DNA from: an uncultured Flavobacterium sp.
GTDB taxonomy: Bacteria; Bacteroidota; Bacteroidia; Flavobacteriales; Flavobacteriaceae
Direction: 5' to 3'
Assembly (NCBI GenBank): GCA_913060575.1
Contig: CAJXRR010000003.1
Location: 1 to 42,119, forward strand
Length of the DNA: 42,119 nucleotides
Made by a program: the position numbers and the translations under genes. The notes beneath the pieces were generated by a model. The model saw nothing but the letters and a program-made list of their open reading frames with translations. It was not told the origin of the DNA and searched no databases. Below are positions 20,632 through 29,825 of the stretch, one piece after another (position 1 is the first letter of the stretch; the number at the start of each line of letters is the position of its first letter).

Positions 20632-23325
20632 ATGAGCGAAGAAATTAACGACCACGAAGAAGATAAAGAAGGCTTGGAGAATCATCAAGAAGAACAAACT
20701 GCTGATCTTGATAACCAGACTGATTCTGTAGAAACCATTACTAGAGTTACAGGAATGTACAAGGAATGGTTTTTAGACTATGCCTCGTATGTAATTTTAG
20801 AAAGAGCAGTTCCGGGTATTAATGATGGATTAAAGCCTGTACAACGTCGTATCATGCATTCTATGAAAGATTTGGATGATGGTCGTTATAACAAAGTTGC
20901 AAATATTGTGGGTCATACCATGCAGTATCATCCCCACGGAGATGCCTCTATTGCAGATGCGATGGTTCAAATCGGGCAAAAAGAATTGCTAATAGACATG
21001 CAAGGAAACTGGGGAAATATTCTCACAGGAGACCGCGCAGCAGCTTCACGTTATATTGAAGCTCGTTTATCTAAGTTTGCCTTAGATGTTGTTTTTAATC
21101 CTAAAACAACAGAATGGCAAGCATCTTATGATGGTCGTAAAAGAGAACCCGTTAACCTTCCTGTTAAATTTCCCCTTTTATTAGCGCAAGGTGCAGAGGG
21201 GATTGCAGTAGGCTTATCTACTAAAATATTACCACATAATTTTATTGAATTGATAGATGCATCTATCAAGTATTTGAAAGGGAGAAGCTTTACAATTCTA
21301 CCTGATTTCTTAACAGGAGGTATTGCAGATTTTTCTAATTATAATGATGGAAAACGCGGAGGTAAAGTTAGAGTTAGAGCAAAAATGTCTCAGCTTGATA
21401 AGAAAACTCTAGTCATTACAGAAATTCCATTTGGTACAACAACAACAACTTTAATTGATAGTATCATCAAAGCCAATGAAAAAGGGAAAATTAAGATCAA
21501 GAAGATTGAAGATAATACAGCGGCCAATGTAGAAATTTTAGTGCATTTACCGCCAAATATCTCACCAGATAAAACCATCGATGCCTTGTATGCATTTACC
21601 AATTGTGAAAATTCAATTTCACCATTGTGTTGTATTATTGACGATAATAAACCGCGATTTATTGGAGTTACAGAAATGCTGAAAACTTCAACAGATTATA
21701 CAGTGCATCTCTTAAAGAGAGAATTAGAAATTCAATTACATGAATTAGAAGAACAATGGCATTTTGCTTCCTTAGAACGAATTTTTATAGAGAATAGAAT
21801 CTATCGTGATATTGAAGATCAAGAAACTTGGCAAGGTGTAATCGATGCCATAGATAAAGGATTACAACCACATATAAAACACTTAAAAAGAGCTATCAAT
21901 GAAGAAGATATTGTTCGTCTAACTGAAATTAGAATCAAAAAGATTTCAAAATTTGATATTGATAAAGCGAAACAGTTCATTGAAGGCTTAGAAGATAAGA
22001 TTGCACAAGTTAAAGTTCAATTGGATAATTTGATAACTTATGCCGTTGATTATTTTAAGCGATTAAAAACTACGTATGCCGCTGGAAAAGAACGTAAAAC
22101 AGAAATTAGAGCTTTTGATGATATTGTAGCTACCAAAGTAGTCATTAGAAACACCAAACTTTATGTCAATAGAGAAGAAGGATTTATTGGTACTTCATTA
22201 CGTAAAGACGAATATGTAACCGATTGTTCAGACATTGATGATATCATAGTTTTTAGAAAAGATGGCCATCTGATGGTTACGAAAGTGGCTTCTAAAACTT
22301 TTGTAGGAAAAGATATTATTCACGTTGCAGTTTTTAAGAAGAAAGACAAACGAACCGTTTATAATATGATGTACAGAGATGGAAAAAGCGGTCCGAGTTA
22401 TATGAAGAGATTCAATGTAACTAGTGTAACTAGAGATAAAGAGTACGATTTAGCAAACGGAAAAAAAGGATCTATTGTCCATTATTTTTCTGCAAATCCA
22501 AATGGTGAAGCTGAGGTAGTAACTATTTTATTACGAGCAGTTGGCAGTGTAAAAAAATTGAAATGGGATATTGATTTTTCTGATTTAGCGGTCAAAGGTC
22601 GTGCTGTTAGAGGAAATACAATTACAAAATATGCTATCCGTAAAGTTGAATTCAAATCATCTGGAGTTTCAACATTAAAACCTCGTAAGATTTGGTTTGA
22701 TGATACGGTACAACGCTTAAATGTTGATGGTAGAGGTGAATTGTTAGGGGAGTTTAAAGCTGAAGATAAAATTTTGATTGCCACGCAATCTGGAAAAATT
22801 AAAGCTGTAACACCAGAATTACAAATGCATTTTGATGACGATTTGATAGTCTTAGAAAAATGGAAACCTAAAAAACCAATTTCTGCGATTTATTTTGATG
22901 GAGAAAAAGAGCGTTATTATGTAAAGCGTTTTCTTATAGAAGCTGAAGATAAAGAAGAGGTTTTTATTTCTGAGCATCCAAAATCTCAATTAGAAATTAT
23001 AGCGATCGACTACAGACCGGTTGCGGAAGTCATATTTTCTAAAAGGTCTATAGATACTAAAGAAGTCAACTTTGAAGAATTTATTGCTGTTAAAGGAATT
23101 AAAGCACAAGGGAATCAGCTCACTACTGATAAAATAAAACAAGTAAATCTATTAGATTCATTACCTTTTGATGAGCCCGAAGAAGTAATAATTGAAGATG
23201 TTGAGGTGGTTGATGAAGAAGAAATTTCTTCAGAAAACACTGAATCTAAATCAGAAGAAAAATCAACTAAACAGGATTCTGATAATACAAAAACAGAAGA
23301 AGACGGACAGATTACATTGTTTTAG
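20632..23325 (+). CDS. parC: DNA topoisomerase IV subunit A
   Basis: DYASYVILERAVPGINDGLKPVQRRIMHSM, HPHGDASIADAMV, GDRAAASRYIEARLS; 3-nt gap to parE. Confidence 0.96.
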   Translation: MSEEINDHEEDKEGLENHQEEQTADLDNQTDSVETITRVTGMYKEWFLDYASYVILERAVPGINDGLKPVQRRIMHSMKDLDDGRYNKVANIVGHTMQYHPHGDASIADAMVQIGQKELLIDMQGNWGNILTGDRAAASRYIEARLSKFALDVVFNPKTTEWQASYDGRKREPVNLPVKFPLLLAQGAEGIAVGLSTKILPHNFIELIDASIKYLKGRSFTILPDFLTGGIADFSNYNDGKRGGKVRVRAKMSQLDKKTLVITEIPFGTTTTTLIDSIIKANEKGKIKIKKIEDNTAANVEILVHLPPNISPDKTIDALYAFTNCENSISPLCCIIDDNKPRFIGVTEMLKTSTDYTVHLLKRELEIQLHELEEQWHFASLERIFIENRIYRDIEDQETWQGVIDAIDKGLQPHIKHLKRAINEEDIVRLTEIRIKKISKFDIDKAKQFIEGLEDKIAQVKVQLDNLITYAVDYFKRLKTTYAAGKERKTEIRAFDDIVATKVVIRNTKLYVNREEGFIGTSLRKDEYVTDCSDIDDIIVFRKDGHLMVTKVASKTFVGKDIIHVAVFKKKDKRTVYNMMYRDGKSGPSYMKRFNVTSVTRDKEYDLANGKKGSIVHYFSANPNGEAEVVTILLRAVGSVKKLKWDIDFSDLAVKGRAVRGNTITKYAIRKVEFKSSGVSTLKPRKIWFDDTVQRLNVDGRGELLGEFKAEDKILIATQSGKIKAVTPELQMHFDDDLIVLEKWKPKKPISAIYFDGEKERYYVKRFLIEAEDKEEVFISEHPKSQLEIIAIDYRPVAEVIFSKRSIDTKEVNFEEFIAVKGIKAQGNQLTTDKIKQVNLLDSLPFDEPEEVIIEDVEVVDEEEISSENTESKSEEKSTKQDSDNTKTEEDGQITLF

Positions 23326-23340
23326 GTTCTTATTATTGAA

Positions 23341-23407
23341 CACTGAGGCGCTCGAAGTGTCATTCAGAATGTAATCATGTAATGTGACTTCGAGAGCTTC
23401 AGTCACC
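23341..23407. repeat. Inverted pair of dispersed intergenic repeats (CACTGAGGCGCTCGAAGTGTC ... GTGACTTCGAGAGCTTCAGTCACC)
   Basis: The two arms are near reverse complements; the right arm matches 6690-6711 with one mismatch. Confidence 0.85.
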
Positions 23408-23514
23408 ATCGATAACGTTTCGATAGGCCTGTCTGCCGACAAGGCAAGCTCAACGTGACAACCCAGTGTCCATCTAGAGCGTTTTGAAATGTTAATTATA
23501 TAAAATACATCACC

Positions 23515-23841
23515 ATGAAACGTAAATATATTTTCTTATTCATTGCTATTTTAGGTGTTGCATATACTTGGTATTATAACATCCAGTATTTTTCTAGCAA
23601 TGAAGAAGCTTCTCTTGTTCATTTCTTTGAATTAGCACAATCTAATTTTGCTGGGAAATCTTTTGGAGCTGATTTAAGTGTTGTTGTGCTAACTTTCTTT
23701 GTTTGGTATATTCCAGATGCTAGAAAGTTAAAGGTGAAAGGATGGTGGGTATTAATTCCACTGACTTTCTTAATAGCTATAGCTTTTACGTTTCCTTTAT
23801 ATCTTTACTTAAGAGAACGAACTTTAGAGCTTAATAAGTAG
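23515..23841 (+). CDS. DUF2834 domain-containing membrane protein
   Basis: MKRKYIFLFIAILGVAYTWYYNIQYF...ADLSVVVLTFFVWYIPDARKLKVKGWWVLIPLTF. Confidence 0.78.
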   Translation: MKRKYIFLFIAILGVAYTWYYNIQYFSSNEEASLVHFFELAQSNFAGKSFGADLSVVVLTFFVWYIPDARKLKVKGWWVLIPLTFLIAIAFTFPLYLYLRERTLELNK

Positions 23842-23847
23842 TAAAAC

Positions 23848-24996
23848 TTACTTCATTTTTTCAAAAAACGTCAATTCATAATTTAATAATAAACTAGGAT
23901 TTGTAATTTTTATAATGTCTCTTAAAACTAAATCGGGTCGAGTAGGAGCTAACTCATAATAAATAACACCACCTGTTGCACCTATTTTTGTAGCAGCTGT
24001 ATAGATATTACCTTGTTGAAAAGCCGTAAAGCTTTTGTAATGACTATTATTTTCTAGCATTTGCTCTTTTGTAGAAAAGTAGCCTGGAGCAATCCAGTAA
24101 TCAGCATCTTGAGCTTTGTCAAAAACACTTTCAAAGCTTAATTGCAAACTGCCTTTTCCTTTAGAATCTTTCCATAAGTAGTTTACATTTGCATCTAATA
24201 AGAATTTAGCAACAAAACTCTCTCCTCCAGGAAGATTCCATATGTCATTTCTCATAATGGCACCAGAAAGAATCGTGGGTTTGTTGTTTGATTTTTTTGC
24301 AATTGCTTTAGCTTCCAAATAATTCGACTCAATTAGTTTAAATATACTATCTGCTTCTTTCTCTTTATCATACAAAGCTCCAAAAAATTTAATCCACTCT
24401 GCTCTACCTAAAGGAGTTTCTTCTAACCAATCTCCATTGATGATGACTGGTATTCCTTGTTTTTCAATTAGATTATAGGTTTTATTCGTTTTGTTCATAG
24501 CAAATCCAACCACAAGATCTGGTTGTAATTCAAAAAGAACTTCCGTATTCATCGCAGCTTCTTTTCCTAACTCTCTTACAAACCCACTATCGATTCGTTT
24601 ACGTGTTTTTTCTGAAGATATATAATTGGTATCCTGAAAACCCACCAAGCTATTTTCTTCTCCTAATAGTTCTAACATTGGAATATGAGTCGTAGAAGTC
24701 ACTACAATTTTATCCACAGGAACTTGAATGTCGCCTTTATTTAATTCACTTTTCTTGGACAGAGATTTTGATTTTAAAATATAAATCAAGCTTTCTTTAG
24801 CTTCAGGATATGGGGTTTTTATAATTACTTTTTTATAATCATTAAAACGCTCTATATCAAATCCTTTAGCGTATTTTACTTCACTCAACTGTTTAGTTAT
24901 ATTTTCGTTAGTATTAATTGCTTTTTTCTCTCTGCAAGAACTAAAGATTATGGAAAAAATAACGATAAATAAAAAAGAGTATTTCTGATTTTTCAT
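23848..24996 (-). CDS. ABC transporter substrate-binding lipoprotein, BtuF/FecB-like, probable cobalamin uptake
   Basis: Lipobox IIFSSCREKK; VVTSTTHIPMLELLGEENSLVGF, ELGKEAAMNTEVLFELQPDLVVGF; divergent from riboswitch-controlled BtuB-like receptor. Confidence 0.87.
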   Translation of the reverse strand: MKNQKYSFLFIVIFSIIFSSCREKKAINTNENITKQLSEVKYAKGFDIERFNDYKKVIIKTPYPEAKESLIYILKSKSLSKKSELNKGDIQVPVDKIVVTSTTHIPMLELLGEENSLVGFQDTNYISSEKTRKRIDSGFVRELGKEAAMNTEVLFELQPDLVVGFAMNKTNKTYNLIEKQGIPVIINGDWLEETPLGRAEWIKFFGALYDKEKEADSIFKLIESNYLEAKAIAKKSNNKPTILSGAIMRNDIWNLPGGESFVAKFLLDANVNYLWKDSKGKGSLQLSFESVFDKAQDADYWIAPGYFSTKEQMLENNSHYKSFTAFQQGNIYTAATKIGATGGVIYYELAPTRPDLVLRDIIKITNPSLLLNYELTFFEKMK

Positions 24997-25065
24997 GAAT
25001 GCGAATTGTACACTGCAAGATTACAAAATAGTTTACAAAATAAAATTTATGTATGAAAAATAGTA

Positions 25066-25073
25066 TACATTTG
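25066..25073 (+). promoter_or_regulatory. -7 promoter element (TACATTTG) upstream of the cobalamin riboswitch
   Basis: Exact TAnnTTTG match shortly before the aptamer. Confidence 0.5.
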
Positions 25074-25084
25074 CTCCGATTTTT

Positions 25085-25355
25085 GGTTCTATTATCAACA
25101 TCATTGATACTAGATTAAAAGGGAATTCGGTGAAAATCCGAGACTGTTCCCGCAACTGTAAGTATATCCTTAATTGTCACACTTAGCATGTCGAAGTGTA
25201 TATTCAGGATCTCATTTAAAATGAGTAGTTATGCTTCAAACCACTGGTTACTATCAAATAAGATTTGATACAAGCTGGGAAGGTTCATAACATAATACGA
25301 GTCAGGAGACCTGCCCTAAATCACGAGTAATAAAACTTTCGGGACAAAGGTTTGT
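25085..25355 (+). ncRNA. Cobalamin (B12) riboswitch
   Basis: AAAGGGAATTCGGTGAAAATCCGAGACTGTTCCCGCAACTGTAAG ... CCACTGG...CTGGGAAGG ... GTCAGGAGACCTGCC, then a P13-like hairpin AAACTTTCGGGACAAAGGTTT; followed by a btuB-like gene. Confidence 0.95.
25176..25198. repeat. Dispersed-repeat-like element inside the riboswitch (GTCACACTTAGCATGTCGAAGTG)
   Basis: 16/19 match to 7901-7919 by eye and related to 23341-23361; self-complementary ACACTT...AAGTGT. Confidence 0.65.
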
Positions 25356-25421
25356 GTACTAATACCATCATTTTTGTACAAAAATTTTACCTGATTTATT
25401 TGTAAAAATTAAATCAAAAAA

Positions 25422-27371
25422 ATGAAAAATCAATTTGTAATCATTGGTGTGTTAGCGTTGTGCTTATCTACTGCACAGCTCTTTTCACAAGAAAAAAAAT
25501 CAAAAGAAAAAAGAGAAGATTTAGAAGAGGTCGTATTGTCTGCAACTAAGTTTAATTTGAAAAAGGAAAATACAGGAAAAGTAATTTACAAAATCACACA
25601 AAAAGACATTCAAACAAATGCTGGTAAATCAGTGATACAATTGTTAAACAATGTGCCTGGAGTAGAAATTAGAGGAGTAAATTCTAATCCTGGAGAACCA
25701 AGAAATACTTACATCCGTGGTGGAAGAAGCAGACAAGTACTTATTTTAATAGACGGGGTTCCTGTTTCTGATCCTACAGGGATAGAACAATCTTACGATT
25801 TACGATTATTATCTTTGAATCAAATTGAATCCATTGAGGTTTTAAAAGGTGCATCAAGTACTTTATACGGAACTGGAGCGGGAACTGGAGTCATTAACAT
25901 TATTCTAAAGAAAGCTTCTAAAAACGATATTTCTGGGTCTTATGAGTTTAGTATGGGGACTAATACTACCTCAGAAAACAGAAACTCTGCATTAAATGAT
26001 AAAAATCAGAATGTTGCTATTAGTGGTACTTTAGAAAAATTACAATACAACGCATATTTCAATTTAACAGGTACGGATGGATTTTCATCTGCAAAAAGCA
26101 ATACAGATATCCCGTTTGAAGAGGATAGTTATGTAAGTAAAAACGGTTTTTTAAAATTAGGATATAAAGTAAATAAACAATTCCGATTAGATGCTTTTAT
26201 AAACTATGATGAGTTTGATTATTCTTTTGATGCAGGTGCTTTTAATGATTCTGATATCAATCAAGGGAGTCAAGAACAAATTAGAATCGGAATTAGACCG
26301 CAATTAAAATATAAAAAAGGAGAGTTGTTTTTAAACGCATCGATCAATTCTTTAGACAGAAGTTTTGATAGTTTTAATTCTTTCTCTGGAGGGATTAACA
26401 CCTTTATCTACAAAGGTTCAAGTGTCAATTTAGATTTGGCTAACAAATACGAATTCACAAAGTATTTTCAATTAATAACTGGACTTAATTATCAAAAACA
26501 TGAAAACGAAACCATCTCTGATTTTGGAAACATTGATCCAGATTTAGCAAATTTCAACGTTTTTGATCCGTATGTGTCAGCAGTCTATAGTACTGATTTT
26601 GGATTGAGTTTAAATGCTGGAGGGCGATTAAATATGCATAGTAATTATGGTAATAATTTCGTGTATGATACAAGTCTTGCCTTCGGAATCTTAAAAAATG
26701 AAAATGTAAACCTAAAGTTAATTTCCTCTTATAGTTCTGCCTTTATTGCACCAAGTTTATATCAACTATTTTCTGATTTTGGAAACGTTGATTTAAATCC
26801 AGAAACCAATACAACATTCGAATTTGGTTTTGAAAGTTGGATTGGGGATAAATTACAAGTGAATACTGTATACTTTAATAGAGTAGAAGTAGATAAAGTA
26901 ATCTTTCAGAACTTATCAACCCCTCCTTTTGGAGTTTATACTAATGCATTAGAAGACATCAATGTTTCGGGTATCGAGGCAGATATTACTTACTCATTTA
27001 CAAAAAATGTAAAAACAAATATAGGATATACACACATCGATAAAAGTGATGATGTAGATTATATCCCTAAAAGCAAATTAACTGCAAGTATTGAAGCAAA
27101 TCTTACGAAAAACTCAGCAATTTCTGCACTTTTTAGAAATGTTGGAGAAAGATCTTTGTTTGATGCTTTTGGAAGCTTTGGAACTGCAGGTCAGGATGTT
27201 ATTTTACCAAGTTACAGTGTTCTCGATATCAATGCAAACTATAAAGTTTTAGACGGAAAAGTGTTATTCTTCGGATCTGTCACTAATTTATTTAATGAGG
27301 ATTATCAAGAAACTATAGGTTTTAATACCAGAGGTAGAAATTATAAATTGGGAATAAGAGTTCGTTTTTAA
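25422..27371 (+). CDS. btuB: TonB-dependent outer membrane receptor, BtuB-like
   Basis: Plug domain EEVVLSATKFNLKKENTGKVIYKITQKDI...YIRGGRSRQVLILIDGVPVSDPTG..SIEVLKGASSTLYGTGAGTGVINI; C-terminal beta-barrel ending YKLGIRVRF; downstream of cobalamin riboswitch. Confidence 0.9.
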   Translation: MKNQFVIIGVLALCLSTAQLFSQEKKSKEKREDLEEVVLSATKFNLKKENTGKVIYKITQKDIQTNAGKSVIQLLNNVPGVEIRGVNSNPGEPRNTYIRGGRSRQVLILIDGVPVSDPTGIEQSYDLRLLSLNQIESIEVLKGASSTLYGTGAGTGVINIILKKASKNDISGSYEFSMGTNTTSENRNSALNDKNQNVAISGTLEKLQYNAYFNLTGTDGFSSAKSNTDIPFEEDSYVSKNGFLKLGYKVNKQFRLDAFINYDEFDYSFDAGAFNDSDINQGSQEQIRIGIRPQLKYKKGELFLNASINSLDRSFDSFNSFSGGINTFIYKGSSVNLDLANKYEFTKYFQLITGLNYQKHENETISDFGNIDPDLANFNVFDPYVSAVYSTDFGLSLNAGGRLNMHSNYGNNFVYDTSLAFGILKNENVNLKLISSYSSAFIAPSLYQLFSDFGNVDLNPETNTTFEFGFESWIGDKLQVNTVYFNRVEVDKVIFQNLSTPPFGVYTNALEDINVSGIEADITYSFTKNVKTNIGYTHIDKSDDVDYIPKSKLTASIEANLTKNSAISALFRNVGERSLFDAFGSFGTAGQDVILPSYSVLDINANYKVLDGKVLFFGSVTNLFNEDYQETIGFNTRGRNYKLGIRVRF

Positions 27372-27453
27372 AAATCTTTTTTGAAAAAGGAGAGAGAAGG
27401 GCGCTGTAATTTACTGAAAGACAATACTAATTAGTATAATTCAGTGCTCTCTT

Positions 27454-27966
27454 TTAAATAATCTTTTTAACTTCATTTTTTAAGAAAGCAATAGCGGTAT
27501 CAGTAGATGGCGCTTTTTTAGAGTATTCTAAAAATACATTTTCGCGAAAATCACTAGCTGAATTTGAGGTGTTAGAAACTTGCTTCAATTTGTTAATTAC
27601 AGCTGCTTTTGAAGCAAGAATAACATTCCAACACTCGTCAGAAATGTATAATTGTTGTACCATATTGTGCTGAAACTCCTGATCTATACTAGCTAATAAT
27701 AATTGTAAATAGTCTTCAGAAGCATCTCCAACTGGTTTTACTCGTAATAACATTTTAATTGGATTGATGCGTTCACAAAACAATAGCATACGTTCATAAG
27801 CTTGTAAACGAACAGGTAGTGATTCTTTTTTCTTTTGTGCTAAAAGATCCATTTTCTTTTCATTGGTATCTTGATTTCTCAAGCCAGTCATCACAAAATA
27901 TGCAACAGCTCCGGTAACCAAAGCTGGGATTGCATATCCTATACCTTGTAAAATTGCGTCTTCCAT
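27454..27966 (-). CDS. Conserved Bacteroidota hypothetical protein with N-terminal TM helix (DUF7935-like)
   Basis: GIGYAIPALVTGAVAYFVMTGLRN...LPVRLQAYERMLLFCERINPIKMLLRV...QEFQHNMVQQLYISDECWNVI. Confidence 0.75.
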   Translation of the reverse strand: MEDAILQGIGYAIPALVTGAVAYFVMTGLRNQDTNEKKMDLLAQKKKESLPVRLQAYERMLLFCERINPIKMLLRVKPVGDASEDYLQLLLASIDQEFQHNMVQQLYISDECWNVILASKAAVINKLKQVSNTSNSASDFRENVFLEYSKKAPSTDTAIAFLKNEVKKII

Positions 27967-28651
27967 TTTGTAAAAATATCTCTTTTGATTGGGATGGTCA
28001 AGATTGTTTGGTTTTTTATTTATTAGAAGATTATTCGCTCGGTATTTTTACAAAACCTTCCCAAATCAAAACAACATATATTAAGCACTTTAATTGATCT
28101 TGCTTTAAAAAAAGACTAAAAAACTTAAAAATGAAAGTAGCTTTCTTAACCAGTCCAGTAGTGTTCTTACTATGGGAATTTTTTAATTTTCCAGTAATTA
28201 TTGCTCCGACTATTCTATAAAAAAAAACCAAAGAGAAAAAATAAAGAAAGTCCTATTTAAATTTAAATATCTATTGTTTTTATATGTTTTGGGAAGTTTT
28301 TGTATATGAAGCTTTGGAAATTTAAAAGCACTTATTTTCTGTTTATCTCTATCTTTGTTTACAATGATGAAATTTAATTTAGCTAATTAATTATATACTT
28401 TGTTCTTGCTATCATTCTATATTATATTTTTTTCTAAAATGTATTTCACAAACATTGTACTTGACCAACTTGAATATAGCTTTCCGTGATGATCTTTGTC
28501 AATAGTATTGTCCATAACTGATTTTATAATAAGTGCCTTTGTTTGTAAGTTATTTACTAATTCACAACTATGAGAAACAGCATAGCATTCCATTTGTAGT
28601 GCAATTACTGATCACTAATAATAAAGGCATAATAAAAGTATTTAGAAGAAG

Positions 28652-29197
28652 TTAAATAATATTTCTAACTCTGAAAAGATCTATTTTAATTCCTACAAAA
28701 AAATTAAATTCATAAACAATATTATGCCCATTGGGATTATGATTTTCTATATCGGTTTTTCGTACCATTTGAATCAGTGAGGCTAATTTTATACTGTCAC
28801 TAAATTTATAACTAAGGTCAAATGTGCCCCCATAGCTATTAAACCCTTCAGACCATCTTTTAGTAATTGCATAATTAACGGCAACATTTGCTGTCATTTT
28901 TCTTAAGAGAATAGGCTGGCTAAAGCTATACCCTATTTGAAGAAATGCGTATCTATAACACGGTCCATCTTGTAAGTTTGCATATTCTAATGATTGACCT
29001 ATAAAGAAATGTCCAAAATCAGTTTCTTTTAATTGAAGAGAAAAATTTGTTAACGTATTGATTACTTTTTGTTGACTTTGATATTCATTGTCAATACCAG
29101 TTGTTTTTAATCCTAAAAAAACATCAATAGAAATTCTTTCTTGAGATAATAAACAAGTAGTGTGAAAGAGTAAAAAAATAATGATTATGTTTTTCAT
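28652..29197 (-). CDS. Hypothetical exported protein, possible small outer-membrane barrel; paralog of 29826..30338
   Basis: Signal peptide MKNIIIIFLLFHTTCLLSQ; EYANLQDGPCYRYAFLQIGYSF aligns with EYADIVGKDYKRYALGVGYVI. Confidence 0.7.
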   Translation of the reverse strand: MKNIIIIFLLFHTTCLLSQERISIDVFLGLKTTGIDNEYQSQQKVINTLTNFSLQLKETDFGHFFIGQSLEYANLQDGPCYRYAFLQIGYSFSQPILLRKMTANVAVNYAITKRWSEGFNSYGGTFDLSYKFSDSIKLASLIQMVRKTDIENHNPNGHNIVYEFNFFVGIKIDLFRVRNII

Positions 29198-29209
29198 TTT
29201 TTAAGAATT

Positions 29210-29701
29210 TTAATTTATAAATACTCCTTTAAAGGTTATAGTTACAGAGACTTGAAAAGTATCTACGGAAATAGAATCACCTGAAAATGTAAAAGGTATA
29301 CTATGACTATTTAACAGTTCCTGGGAAACATCCTCTAATTTATAAGAGTTTACTATGTTAATAGATGTAACACTATCATCAATGTTATTTTCGAGAATGG
29401 TGTTTCCAAGTTTAATTTCAGAATTAGTAACTCCATTATCATACCCTGAAATTGTGACCACAATAGAAGTCACTTCTAGTTCAATTAAATGTTCTATATA
29501 TTGCCCAAAAAATTCGGAATCTAACAAACTTATAGGAATAGATGAGTTAATTGAGTTTTGTATTTCTCCGTCAATCATTGTTGATAATATCATTTCTTTT
29601 GATATTGTTTCTTCATCAAAGAATGTTACTATATTTTCTCTTGGGTAACAAGAAAATAATAGTGCGATACAAAGGATAGAAAGAAGATGTTTTGATTTCA
29701 T
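29210..29701 (-). CDS. Hypothetical lipoprotein
   Basis: Lipobox LCIALLFSCYPRE; 12-nt gap to the downstream 28652..29197 gene. Confidence 0.7.
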   Translation of the reverse strand: MKSKHLLSILCIALLFSCYPRENIVTFFDEETISKEMILSTMIDGEIQNSINSSIPISLLDSEFFGQYIEHLIELEVTSIVVTISGYDNGVTNSEIKLGNTILENNIDDSVTSINIVNSYKLEDVSQELLNSHSIPFTFSGDSISVDTFQVSVTITFKGVFIN

Positions 29702-29825
29702 GATAATAACTTTTGAGTAAATTTAAAGAGTATTTAGGGCATAAAACATGACATTTGTCATTTGAAGATATTATTTATTCATTTAGATTTATACAAAATA
29801 ATTATTCACATGAAATCCCTCAATT

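Noticed and set aside
27424-27437. Perfect palindrome ATACTAATTAGTAT after btuB
   Set aside because: Sits in a convergent intergenic region between ACTGAA and TTCAGT arms; most simply part of a terminator structure.
28031-28231. 66-aa minus-strand ORF
   Set aside because: No domain, no plausible initiation region and skewed composition; treated as non-coding.
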